From positions 1,550,001-1,614,000 of the forward strand of contig NZ_CP108442.1 of NCBI RefSeq assembly GCF_041435355.1: 64,000 nt of DNA, in the 5' to 3' direction. Below are positions 8,227 to 16,605 of this stretch, piece by piece. The notes beneath the pieces were generated by a model that worked only from the letters and a program-made list of their open reading frames with translations, had not been told where the DNA came from and did not search any database. Position 1 is the stretch's first letter. Each line of letters opens with the position of its first letter. The DNA comes from Streptomyces sp. NBC_01276. Lineage in GTDB: Bacteria; Actinomycetota; Actinomycetes; Streptomycetales; Streptomycetaceae. Position numbers and translations under genes: made by a program.

Positions 8227-10278
8227 TCAGCGGGGGGCCGGGGCCAGGCCCGCCGGGCGGGTGGTGAACGTGCCGCGGCCCTGGGTGCGGCCGCGCAGGC
8301 GCGACGCGTAGCCGAAGAGCTCGGCCAGCGGCACCGTCGCCGTGATCACCGCGGTGCCCGCCCCGGTCGTGGAGCCCGAGACCCGGCCGCGGCGGGCCGC
8401 GAGGTCGCCCAGCACCCCCCCGACGGCGTCGTCCGGCAGGGTCACCGTGACCTCCACGACGGGCTCCAGCAGTTCGAGCGTGCTCGCGCGCAGGGCCTCG
8501 CGCAGGGCGAAGCGGCCCGCCGCCCGGAACGCCATCTCCGAGGAGTCCTTGGAGTGGGTCGCCCCGTCCGTGAGGACCACCCGCAGCCCCGTCACCGGGT
8601 GCCCGCCGAGCGGCCCCTCGGCCAGGGCGTCACGGCAGCCCGCCTCCACGGCGCGCGCGTACTCCTGGGGTACCCGGCCGCCGACCACCGTCGAACGGAA
8701 CTCGAAGCCCGCCTCCTCCCACGGCTCGACGTCGATGACGACGTGCGCGAACTGGCCCGCGCCACCGTCCTGTTTGACGTGCCGGTGGACGAAACCGGTC
8801 ACCCCGCCCACCACCGTCTCCCGGTACGAGACCTGCGGACGGCCGACGTCCACCTCCACCCCCCGGTCCCGGCGGATCTTCTCCACCGCGACCTCCAGGT
8901 GGAGTTCGCCCATCCCCGACAGCACCGTCTGACCGGTCTCCGCGTCCGTGCGCACGACCAGCGAGGGGTCCTCCTCGACGAGACGTGCCAGCGCGGACGC
9001 GAGCCGGCCGGTGTCGGTGCCGCGGCGCGCCTCGACCGCCACCGACACCACCGGTTCCGCCACCGAGGGCGGTTCCAGCAGCAGCGGCGCCGCGGGCGCG
9101 CACAGGGTCGTGCCCGCGCCGGCGGTCTTGAGCCCGATCACGGCGACGATGTCACCGGCGGTCGCCTCCTCCCGTTCCTCGTGCCGGTCGGCCTGTACCC
9201 GCAGGATCCGGCCGACACGTTCCGTGCGGCCCGACGCCGGATCGCGCACCGGGTCGCCCTTGCGGAGGGTGCCCGCGTAGACCCGCAGGTAGGTGAGGCG
9301 TCCGGTCGCGGTCGCCGTCACCTTGAAGGCGAGGGCGGCGAACGGCGCCGCCGGGTCGCAGGCGCGCTCCAGCTCGGTGCCGTCCGGTGCCGTGCCGCGC
9401 ACCGGTGGCATGTCGGACGGCGCCGGCAGGTAGTCCCGTACGGCGTCCAGCAGCGGCTCGATCCCGCGGTTGCGGTACGCCGAACCGCACAGCACCACCA
9501 CGGCCTCCCGCGCGAGGGTCAGCTCGCGCAGGGCCCGCGCCAGGGTCCCCTCGGTCAGCGCCGAAGCCGCACAGAACTCCTCCAGGGCCTCCGGATGGAG
9601 TTCCGCGACCGTCTCCTCCAGGATCCGGCGGCGCCGTACGGCCTCCTCGCGCAGCGGCTCCGGGACCGGCTCGACCGCGTAGCCGCCGTCGCCCGGACGC
9701 CAGAGCAGCGCACGCATGCGCAGCAGGTCGACGACACCGGTGAAGGCGTCCTCGCGCCCGACGGGCAGCTGGACGACCAGGGGCACGGCCCCCAGCCGGT
9801 CGCGGATCGAGGCGACGGCCGCGTCGAGGTCGGCGCCCGCCCGGTCCAGCTTGTTGACGAACGCGATCCGCGGGACGCCGTGCCGGTCGGCCTGCCGCCA
9901 GACGGACTCGCTCTGCGGCTCGACGCCCGCGACGGCGTCGAACACCGCGACCGCCCCGTCCAGCACCCGCAGGGAACGCTCGACCTCGTCGGCGAAGTCG
10001 ACGTGGCCGGGGGTGTCGATCAGGTTGACGCGGTGTCCGCCCCAGGCGCAGCTGACGGCCGCGGCGAAGATGGTGATGCCCCGGTCCCGTTCCTGGGCGT
10101 CGAAGTCGGTGACGGTCGTGCCGTCGTGGACCTCGCCCCGCTTGTGGATGGCGCCGGTCGCGAACAGGATCCGCTCGGTGAGGGTGGTCTTGCCCGCGTC
10201 GACGTGGGCGAGGATCCCCAGGTTGCGGACGGTGTCGAGGACGCTGGGGGTGGGGGTGTGGGGACGGACGGTGCGCAT
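8227..10278 (-). CDS. Elongation factor G paralogue
   Basis: 683 residues with all GTPase motifs: AHVDAGKTT (G1), RGITI (G2), DTPGHVDF (G3) and NKLD (G4), then the EF-G domains II-V. Length is normal for EF-G. The start is set at MRTVRPHT, after GAAAGG; the frame extends further upstream without a better site. Segments such as [12 protein letters not shown] and [13 protein letters not shown] group it with EF-G rather than with TetM/OtrA protection proteins. Streptomyces often carry a second fusA-like gene; a role in tolerance to a translocation inhibitor is possible but unproven. A leader peptide frame lies 211 bases upstream. Confidence 0.87.
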   Translation of the reverse strand: MRTVRPHTPTPSVLDTVRNLGILAHVDAGKTTLTERILFATGAIHKRGEVHDGTTVTDFDAQERDRGITIFAAAVSCAWGGHRVNLIDTPGHVDFADEVERSLRVLDGAVAVFDAVAGVEPQSESVWRQADRHGVPRIAFVNKLDRAGADLDAAVASIRDRLGAVPLVVQLPVGREDAFTGVVDLLRMRALLWRPGDGGYAVEPVPEPLREEAVRRRRILEETVAELHPEALEEFCAASALTEGTLARALRELTLAREAVVVLCGSAYRNRGIEPLLDAVRDYLPAPSDMPPVRGTAPDGTELERACDPAAPFAALAFKVTATATGRLTYLRVYAGTLRKGDPVRDPASGRTERVGRILRVQADRHEEREEATAGDIVAVIGLKTAGAGTTLCAPAAPLLLEPPSVAEPVVSVAVEARRGTDTGRLASALARLVEEDPSLVVRTDAETGQTVLSGMGELHLEVAVEKIRRDRGVEVDVGRPQVSYRETVVGGVTGFVHRHVKQDGGAGQFAHVVIDVEPWEEAGFEFRSTVVGGRVPQEYARAVEAGCRDALAEGPLGGHPVTGLRVVLTDGATHSKDSSEMAFRAAGRFALREALRASTLELLEPVVEVTVTLPDDAVGGVLGDLAARRGRVSGSTTGAGTAVITATVPLAELFGYASRLRGRTQGRGTFTTRPAGLAPAPR

Positions 10279-10488
10279 GGCCCGTGGCCTTTCGGATGCG
10301 TGAAGAGGTCGTGCGGGGGCGGCGCGATTGCCCGGCGCGGGGTCCACCGGCCCGCGGCCCCGCGCACCGGTCCGGGCGCCGCCCGGCGGCCCGGAAGGGC
10401 GCGGGGCGGAGCGGGACGGAGCAGGGCGGGGCGGGGGGAACGGGGACCGAAGACGCGTCGGGGGCGTACGGTGACGGCCGCGCAGCCG
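10279..10488 (-). other. Structured leader between the leader peptide and the EF-G paralogue
   Basis: A 210-base non-coding stretch. It contains GCGCGGGG/CCCCGCGC (10335-10342 with 10358-10365) and the tight hairpin CCGGGC-gcc-GCCCGG (10372-10386). Such stems between a short frame and a translation-factor gene are what an attenuator would need. Confidence 0.4.
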
Positions 10489-10566
10489 TTACCGCGCGCT
10501 GCGGGACACCAGGATCACGTCGTACCGGGACGGGGGAACACAGACGGCGGTGCGGTGCGTGCGCAT
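10489..10566 (-). CDS. 25-residue leader peptide upstream of the EF-G paralogue
   Basis: A short frame (MRTHRTAVCVPP, ending LVSRSAR) with its own ribosome binding site AAGGGG nine bases before the ATG and a TAA stop. A TAGACT -10-like box at 10636-10631 would start its mRNA about 58 bases upstream. It is transcribed toward the EF-G gene, with stable hairpins in between, which is the layout of ribosome-mediated attenuation. No known leader family is recognised. Confidence 0.5.
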   Translation of the reverse strand: MRTHRTAVCVPPSRYDVILVSRSAR

Positions 10567-10715
10567 GGCCCGGTTCCCCTTCTCTTCACTCGGCAAGGCT
10601 GACGCGGCGCCCTGTCGGCGGCGCGTGGGGCGAGTCTACGGACGGCGCCGGGCGCGGGGCACGCGAATTTCCGCGCGGGACCCCGCCGCACGGCCCCGCC
10701 CGGGGTGGGCCGACG

Positions 10716-11459
10716 TCACGTCAGGAGGCGTTCCCGCAGGCGGGAGACGGTGTCCGGGGTGATGCCGACGGGGCCGGTGAGGTAGGCGAGCGGGGAGCCG
10801 TAGCGGGCGGTGAGGTCGGCCAGGACCAGGGACATGACCGTCGCCGGGGCGCGCCCGTACGCGGGCCAGCGCATGGTGCGGCCCGGGTTGGCGGCGTGCC
10901 AGTCCGCGGTGAGGCGTTCGGTGGCCAGCTCGGTGAGGGCGAAGTCGGCCAGGACCTCCTCCTCGGGGACGTCCAGGAGGGTCAGGACGAGCGCGGCGAT
11001 CAGGCCGGTGCGGTCCTTGCCGGAGGTGCAGTGGAAGACGGTGGGCCCGGGGCCGGCGGCGATCAGCTCGATGGTCCGCCGGATCTCCTCGACCCCGTCC
11101 TCGGCCACCTCCGCGAACCGGTCGGCGAGGTAGCGCCAGGGGTCGAGGGCGGGGTCGATCTCGGCCTGGTCGTAGGGCCGGTGCTCGATGCTGAGGTTGG
11201 CGTACGTGAACCGCTCGGGCTGCGGTATCCGGCCCTTGGCCTCGATCTCCCACGGGTAGCGCAGGTCGATGACGGTGCGGATGCCGAGGTCGAGGAACCG
11301 GTCCCAGTCGGGGCCCTGGAGCTTGCCGAGGGAGTCGGCCCGGTAGAGGACGCCCCAGGCGAGGGCGCGGCCGTCGGCGGCACGGTAGCCGCCGAGGTCG
11401 CGGAAGTTGTGCAGGCGGTCGAAGGGGACGTGGCGGCGGGTGGGGGTGGCGGGCGGCAA
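10716..11459 (-). CDS. Tyrosine/serine protein phosphatase
   Basis: 247 residues. The PTP loop HCTSGKDRTG (CX5R, catalytic Cys near residue 143) and the N-terminal NFRDLGGYRAADG segment define the Y_phosphatase3 (IphP/PtpB-like) family; it is probably cytosolic because no signal peptide is seen. The start is TTG: AGGAG lies six bases before it and no ATG is placed as well. It follows the pentapeptide-repeat protein by 45 bases in the same direction and may belong to that operon. Confidence 0.85.
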   Translation of the reverse strand: MPPATPTRRHVPFDRLHNFRDLGGYRAADGRALAWGVLYRADSLGKLQGPDWDRFLDLGIRTVIDLRYPWEIEAKGRIPQPERFTYANLSIEHRPYDQAEIDPALDPWRYLADRFAEVAEDGVEEIRRTIELIAAGPGPTVFHCTSGKDRTGLIAALVLTLLDVPEEEVLADFALTELATERLTADWHAANPGRTMRWPAYGRAPATVMSLVLADLTARYGSPLAYLTGPVGITPDTVSRLRERLLT

Positions 11460-11504
11460 GAGTGACTCCTGTGTGGCGTGGGGCAGTTGTGCACTCAGGA
11501 TGCC

Positions 11505-14500
11505 TCAGCCACCGCCCTGATCGGCGGGACGCGGCGCGGCGATCTCCCAGACCCCGTCCGACTGGGTCGCTGACCACCCGGGCGGCAGCTCCGGAGGATG
11601 GGCGAGGTCGACCCCGATGAGGGAGACCGGCCCGCCGAAGGCGGCGGGCCTGAGATCGAGGGCCTCCGCGAAGACCCCGGCTTCGAGGGTCAGCGGGCCG
11701 TGGAAGGCGGCGCCTTCGAACGTGGTGCCCGATGCGAAGAGGACGTCCTCGAAGAGCGCCGACCCCTGGAAGACCGTGTCGCCGAAGCTCGCGCCTCCGC
11801 CCTCGACCCGCGTCAGCCGCCAGCGGAATTCGCCGCAGAACGTGACGTGGTCGCAGGAGACCCCCTGGCGCAGGCCGAGGTCCTTGAAGGTGGCCGAACC
11901 CAGGAAGACCGCATGAGCGAAGATCGCCGGGTCGTGGAAGTCACAGGAGGAGAAGGTCGCTTCGCCCTCGAAGGCGCCGTGCGTGAAGGACGCCGGACCC
12001 TCGAACCGGGCGTTCGCGAAGACCACGGCGCCGCGGCACGTGACGTGCTCGAAGACCAGTGCGCGGAACCGCGTCCCGATGGCCGACAGTTCGCCTTCCC
12101 ACACCGTGCGCGCGAAGGACACCGGGCGGGCGAAGACCGACGTCCCCAGGTCGGCGGGGCCCTGGAACACCATCCCGGTGAAGTCCGCGTCCTCCTGCGC
12201 CAGCATGCCGCCCAACCGTGCGGGCCCTTCCGCGACGGCGTCCCGGAAGGAGACCCCCCGAGCCCATTCGGCGGACGTGAAGTCCGCCTCGCGGAGGAAG
12301 ACCACACGCCCGAAGTCGGCCGTGTCCGAGAAGCGGCTCGTGCCGAAGGCCGCCCGTTCCTCGAACGCGGCGCCGCGGAAGGAGGTTCGGCCGTGGAAAT
12401 CGGTTCCGTAGAAGCGGGCCTCGCCCGCGAACACGGCCCGGGCGAAGTCCGCGTACCCTTCGAAGCCGGCTCGCTCCGCCTCCCAGCCGTCCTCGAAGAC
12501 CGCGCCGGTGAACGCGGCCGGGCCCAGCCGCACCCGCCCCGTGTCACGGTCGCGCACCACCTCCAGCAGCCGGTCGAGGAGACCGCCCGCGAACAGGGTG
12601 CCGCGGAAGTCGACCGACGAACCGGGACCCAGGGTGCCCAGGTAGGCGTTCAGGGCCGCGGGCGGGAGGTGGGCCAGGCAGCAGGCGTGGCCGGGGATCA
12701 GGACGCCCGCGCAGCCGGACGGCCGCCCGGGCGAGGCACCGAGGCCGCAGCGGGGCCAGTTGTCCGTCTCGCTCCGGGCGTCCTCTGCCTCCGTCACCAG
12801 TTCCGCCAGCTCCGCGGGGGCTCCGTGGTACAGCCACCCGACGGCACCGCTCGCGAGCGGTTCCAGGTCGCGCAGCGCTCTCGTGCCGAGCAGCTCGGCG
12901 AGGTGTTCGTGCAGGTACGGGGAAAGGGTGAGGAGGACGTGATCGGCGGGTGCCCCCCGCAGGTGCGTGAGGACGGCCTCGTGCCCGAGCAGCCCGTCGA
13001 CGTCCTTCACGGGACGGTAGGCGCCCCCGATGTCCAGGGCCACCGTGAGGTGCGGGACGGCGCCCTCGGGCCAGGACTCTCCGCCCGGGGCCACGACCCC
13101 GGGCAGTTCGGCCAGCAGCCGTCCGGCCTGGGCGAGGGCGCCGGGCGCTTCGAGGAGAACGCTGACGGTCTGTTCCTTGTCCTGGCGGCCGAAGCGCCCG
13201 GTCACCGCGGCCCGCGTCATCATCCGGGTGAGGAGGCCGGTCAGCTGCCGGCGGGCGGAGGGGCCGTGCGGGTGGATCCCGTCGCCCGCCCGCACGGTCA
13301 GGGCGACCCGGAATCCCGGGTCGCGGTTACCGGTCGGCAGCCGGCCGGAGCCCAGCGCCGCCCGGAACCCCTCCTCTTCCAGCAGGGTGGTTGCCGCCAG
13401 GAACACCATGCGGTCGGGCAGGACCGTGTGGACGACGCCCACGAGCTGCCCGTCGCAGGACACGGGGCCGCCCCGGAAGTGCGTCCAGTCACCCGGTTCG
13501 GCCGACAGCCGGACGATCTCGCCGTTGCGGGCGCCCCCGTCGGCGGCCACCTCTCCCCTCAGCGCCACGGCGACGCCCTGCTCGGTGACTCCGTCGACGA
13601 CCGCCCCGCCCGGGCCGCCGGACCAGCCCGGCGGCGGCAGGGTCTCCGGGTCCGCGAGGTCCTCCTCGCCCTCCAGCAGGAGCACCCGGGGTGTCGCCTC
13701 GTCCCACCACACGGGCCGGCAGGCGACCTCGCGGCCCCCCGCGCGGACCCGGGCCAGGGTCTCCCCCGGCCTCGGCACCTCCGCGGCGGTGAGCACCAGT
13801 CGGGGACCGAGGAGGGTACCGACCTCGCGGTACTCCGGGGAAGGATCGAACCGGACCCGGACCACGCGGTGCGCCAACCCGTGTTCCGTTTCGCGCCGTC
13901 GCGGTTCGGCGAGCCGCGGCCCGGGGCGCTCCGCCTCCGGGCGTTCCGCGAAGGGCAGGGCCGTGTCGGGGACGCGGCGGCGGCCCTCGGTGCCGTCCGT
14001 GACGCGGGTCGCGGAGAAGTCGGGGCCGGTGCCGCGGTGGCGGGAGAGGTACTCCCAGACCCGGCGGCGCACGAGTTCGCGTACGGCGGCCACGTCCCCG
14101 CGCAGCTGGGACCCGAGGAGGACGTCCCGTACGCCCGGCAGGAACTCGAACTCGGCGTCCTCCGGCCCGTCTTGCCCGTCCCAGGGGGCGAAGAGCCCGC
14201 CCAGGGCCACCTCTGCCAGGTGTCCGTGTTCGGAGCCGACTGCCAGGGAGCGCCGGACGAGGGTCATCACGGGGAGGGTGAGCGGTACGGCGGCGAGGTG
14301 CGCGGCGAGCTGCTGGGCGGTCGGGGACGCGGTGGCCCGGAAGCGTTCCACGGCCTCCAGGGCCGTGAGGCCGGCGGCCGGGGCGGCGGCGGGCGGCGGC
14401 GCGGAGTCGAGGCGCAGGCAGGCCAGGCGGCGCCAGCGCCCGTCCCCGGACACCACCCGCACGAGCCGGGCCAGGCTCCCGGAGGCGATCCCGACGACGG

Positions 14501-15491
14501 GGACGACGGGGCCGCCGCCCCGGGCCCGCCGGGCGGCCGGGACCCGCTGCCAGGAGCGGGTGGCGGCGGCGGGGCGGTCGCAGCGGACGGCGAAGGGGAC
14601 GGGCCGCACGGCGCCGCGGTTCCACAGCCGTTCGGGCAGCACGTTGAGCACGGCCACGGCGTTGTGGGTGCTCCAGTGCCGCAGGACAGCGCGCAGCGGA
14701 GCCTCCCGCCAGCCGTCCGCGACGGTGTCGGAAACGACGAGGATGAGCCGTCGGCCGGCCGGGTCGACGAGTTCGAGGGGGTTGCGGGACGGTCCGCCGG
14801 GGCTCCGGCCGAGCACCGGGGTGCCGCCGGGTCCGGTGCCGTCGAGCCGCCAGGTGCGGACGTCGCGGAACACTCCGCTGCGGGTGAGGATCGCGCGCAG
14901 TTCGGCCACGAGGTCGGACCACAGCAGCATCGAGTGGTGGGTGTCGACGACGAGGGCCAGGTCCAGCCAGCGGCTCTCGGCGGGGCGCAGCACGGGGGTG
15001 GGGACCATGCACTCGATGCTGCGTTCGACGGTGAGCTGTTCGTCGAGTTCCTCGCCGGGGCCGCCGATGGAGCGCCGTCCGACGGGCCGCAGGGAACGCA
15101 TCAGCGCGAGCGGGTCGTCGAGGGAGGCGGTGCGCGGCAGCCGCAGGGGTACGCCGCGCCGTCCGCCCGTCCCGGGCCCCGCTCCGGCGGGCGGGGGTGC
15201 GGTGTCGGCCGGGGGCGCGGGCACGGTCGCGGGGTAGAGCCGGACGGCCCCGGCGCCCTCCGCTGCGGCGGGGTCGGGTACGGGGGCCGGGGCCCGCGGG
15301 GGCGGCGGCGGGTCGGGTTCCGCACGGGCCCCGGCGGACGGGCCGTCCTGCGGGCGGGTCGGTGGGGCGGCGGCGTCGACCCTGGCCGCCAGCCACAGGA
15401 TGTCGGCGATCTCCTCCGCCCCGACGGTGGTGCGCGGCGCCGCGCCGTCCCCGGCGCCTTCGTCGAAGGCGGCGAGGAGCCTCTCGATCAC
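11505..15491 (-). CDS. vWA-like / degenerate trypsin-like / pentapeptide-repeat protein of a MoxR conflict system
   Basis: 1328 residues from a GTG that overlaps the stop of the MoxR gene (GTGA). In order: a small helical segment (EEIADILWLAARV); a Pro-rich linker; a SAV_2336-type vWA-like domain from about 150, with the degenerate metal site VVDTHHSM; a long middle region; a chymotrypsin-fold domain around 530-730; a ligand or repeat-linking region; then about 30 F-type pentapeptide repeats from about 965 to 1300 (for example VFAGEARFYGTDFHG). In the protease-like domain the catalytic positions read LTAAEV instead of LTAAHC and FRGGPV instead of DSGGPV, so it looks inactive. It is probably the sensor/scaffold partner of the MoxR ATPase. 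Confidence 0.8.
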   Translation of the reverse strand: MIERLLAAFDEGAGDGAAPRTTVGAEEIADILWLAARVDAAAPPTRPQDGPSAGARAEPDPPPPPRAPAPVPDPAAAEGAGAVRLYPATVPAPPADTAPPPAGAGPGTGGRRGVPLRLPRTASLDDPLALMRSLRPVGRRSIGGPGEELDEQLTVERSIECMVPTPVLRPAESRWLDLALVVDTHHSMLLWSDLVAELRAILTRSGVFRDVRTWRLDGTGPGGTPVLGRSPGGPSRNPLELVDPAGRRLILVVSDTVADGWREAPLRAVLRHWSTHNAVAVLNVLPERLWNRGAVRPVPFAVRCDRPAAATRSWQRVPAARRARGGGPVVPVVGIASGSLARLVRVVSGDGRWRRLACLRLDSAPPPAAAPAAGLTALEAVERFRATASPTAQQLAAHLAAVPLTLPVMTLVRRSLAVGSEHGHLAEVALGGLFAPWDGQDGPEDAEFEFLPGVRDVLLGSQLRGDVAAVRELVRRRVWEYLSRHRGTGPDFSATRVTDGTEGRRRVPDTALPFAERPEAERPGPRLAEPRRRETEHGLAHRVVRVRFDPSPEYREVGTLLGPRLVLTAAEVPRPGETLARVRAGGREVACRPVWWDEATPRVLLLEGEEDLADPETLPPPGWSGGPGGAVVDGVTEQGVAVALRGEVAADGGARNGEIVRLSAEPGDWTHFRGGPVSCDGQLVGVVHTVLPDRMVFLAATTLLEEEGFRAALGSGRLPTGNRDPGFRVALTVRAGDGIHPHGPSARRQLTGLLTRMMTRAAVTGRFGRQDKEQTVSVLLEAPGALAQAGRLLAELPGVVAPGGESWPEGAVPHLTVALDIGGAYRPVKDVDGLLGHEAVLTHLRGAPADHVLLTLSPYLHEHLAELLGTRALRDLEPLASGAVGWLYHGAPAELAELVTEAEDARSETDNWPRCGLGASPGRPSGCAGVLIPGHACCLAHLPPAALNAYLGTLGPGSSVDFRGTLFAGGLLDRLLEVVRDRDTGRVRLGPAAFTGAVFEDGWEAERAGFEGYADFARAVFAGEARFYGTDFHGRTSFRGAAFEERAAFGTSRFSDTADFGRVVFLREADFTSAEWARGVSFRDAVAEGPARLGGMLAQEDADFTGMVFQGPADLGTSVFARPVSFARTVWEGELSAIGTRFRALVFEHVTCRGAVVFANARFEGPASFTHGAFEGEATFSSCDFHDPAIFAHAVFLGSATFKDLGLRQGVSCDHVTFCGEFRWRLTRVEGGGASFGDTVFQGSALFEDVLFASGTTFEGAAFHGPLTLEAGVFAEALDLRPAAFGGPVSLIGVDLAHPPELPPGWSATQSDGVWEIAAPRPADQGGG

Positions 15492-16540
15492 GCGGTGGGC
15501 CCGGACAGGTGCTGCATCACGGTGGCCAGGAAGCGGTCCTGGTCGCCGGGCGCCGACCAGGCTCCGGCCAGGCGCAGCTGGATGGCGTTGAGGAGCTGGT
15601 CGGTGGCGAGGTCGCCGTCCTCGGCGCGCTCCAGGAAGCTCCGGACCAGGTCCTGGTACGGGGCCGATTCCTCGGAGTCGAGGTCGATGCCGAGCCGGCC
15701 GCGCACGATGCGGGCGAGCTTGCGCGGTCCGGGCGCGTCGAGGTGGAGGCGGACGCAGCGGCGCAGGAACGCGGGCGGGAAGTCCCGTTCCCCGTTGCTG
15801 GTGAGGACCACGACGGGGAAGTAGCCGCACTGGACGCGGCCCTGGGTGACGGCCACGGTGGCGTCCGGGTCGTCGTCCGTGCCGATGGCGACGGTGGGTT
15901 CCTCCTTGGCGAGGCGGGCCAGTTCGGGGATGGCGAACCCACCGTCCTCGAAGACGGTGAGGAGGTCTCCGGGCAGGTCGATGTCGCTCTTGTCGATCTC
16001 GTCGACGAGCAGCACGCGGGGCGTGCGCTGGGGCAGGAGGGCGGTGCCCAGCGGGCCGAGGCGCAGGTAGCGGGCGATGGAGGGGGCGGCGGGGGTCCGG
16101 GGTGCGGCCGGCGCGCCGGGGACGCGCACCTGTTCCAGTCCGGCCTCCTGGAGGCGGCCGATGGCGTCGTAGAGGTAGAGGCCGTCGCGCAGCACGGTGC
16201 GGCTGGTGATCGGCCAGTGCAGTACGGGGCCCAGGGCCAGGTCTGCGGCGATGCTGTAGGCGAGGGTGGACTTGCCGACGCCGGGCTTCCCGGTGATGAG
16301 CAGGGGCCGGCGCAGGTGGAGGGCGGTGTTGACCACGTCCTTCTCCGGCTCGTCGGGAACGTAGCCCTCGCCGCGGCGCCGGGTGCGCTCCCAGGCCCCG
16401 CCCGCGCACCCGGGCGGCCGGTAGTCCTCGTCGGGGACGCCGGGGAAGTCCCGCCAGGGCGGCGGCTTTCCGGCCTCCAGCCGGGCGCGGCGGTCCTCGG
16501 CGTCGCCCGCGCCCTGGTACAGCCACCAGTCCTTCGCCAC
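15488..16540 (-). CDS. MoxR-type AAA+ ATPase of the conflict system
   Basis: 350 residues with Walker A GKPGVGKSTL, Walker B VLLVDEIDKS and sensor VVLTSNGERDFPPAFLRRC. The preferred start is the GTG of VAKDWWLYQG, because GGAGG lies eight bases before it; the upstream ATG (16555) has no ribosome binding site. In known ternary systems the MoxR ATPase remodels the vWA partner and licences the effector. Genes on both sides fit that role. Confidence 0.87.
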   Translation of the reverse strand: MAKDWWLYQGAGDAEDRRARLEAGKPPPWRDFPGVPDEDYRPPGCAGGAWERTRRRGEGYVPDEPEKDVVNTALHLRRPLLITGKPGVGKSTLAYSIAADLALGPVLHWPITSRTVLRDGLYLYDAIGRLQEAGLEQVRVPGAPAAPRTPAAPSIARYLRLGPLGTALLPQRTPRVLLVDEIDKSDIDLPGDLLTVFEDGGFAIPELARLAKEEPTVAIGTDDDPDATVAVTQGRVQCGYFPVVVLTSNGERDFPPAFLRRCVRLHLDAPGPRKLARIVRGRLGIDLDSEESAPYQDLVRSFLERAEDGDLATDQLLNAIQLRLAGAWSAPGDQDRFLATVMQHLSGPTA

Positions 16541-16605
16541 TGCCTGTGCCTCCATCGTCGGTGTCGAGCGCTTCGGGGTCGGGTCGGGGTCGGGGTCGGG
16601 TCTCG

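Noticed and set aside
8227..10278. TetM/OtrA-type ribosomal protection protein
   Set aside because: The G-domain segments after DTPGH match EF-G, and the length and domain II-V content are those of EF-G.
11598..15824. A 1408-codon open frame on the plus strand
   Set aside because: It is the mirror of the pentapeptide/vWA gene, rich in Arg, Gly and Glu, with no domain; GC-rich third positions keep antisense frames open.
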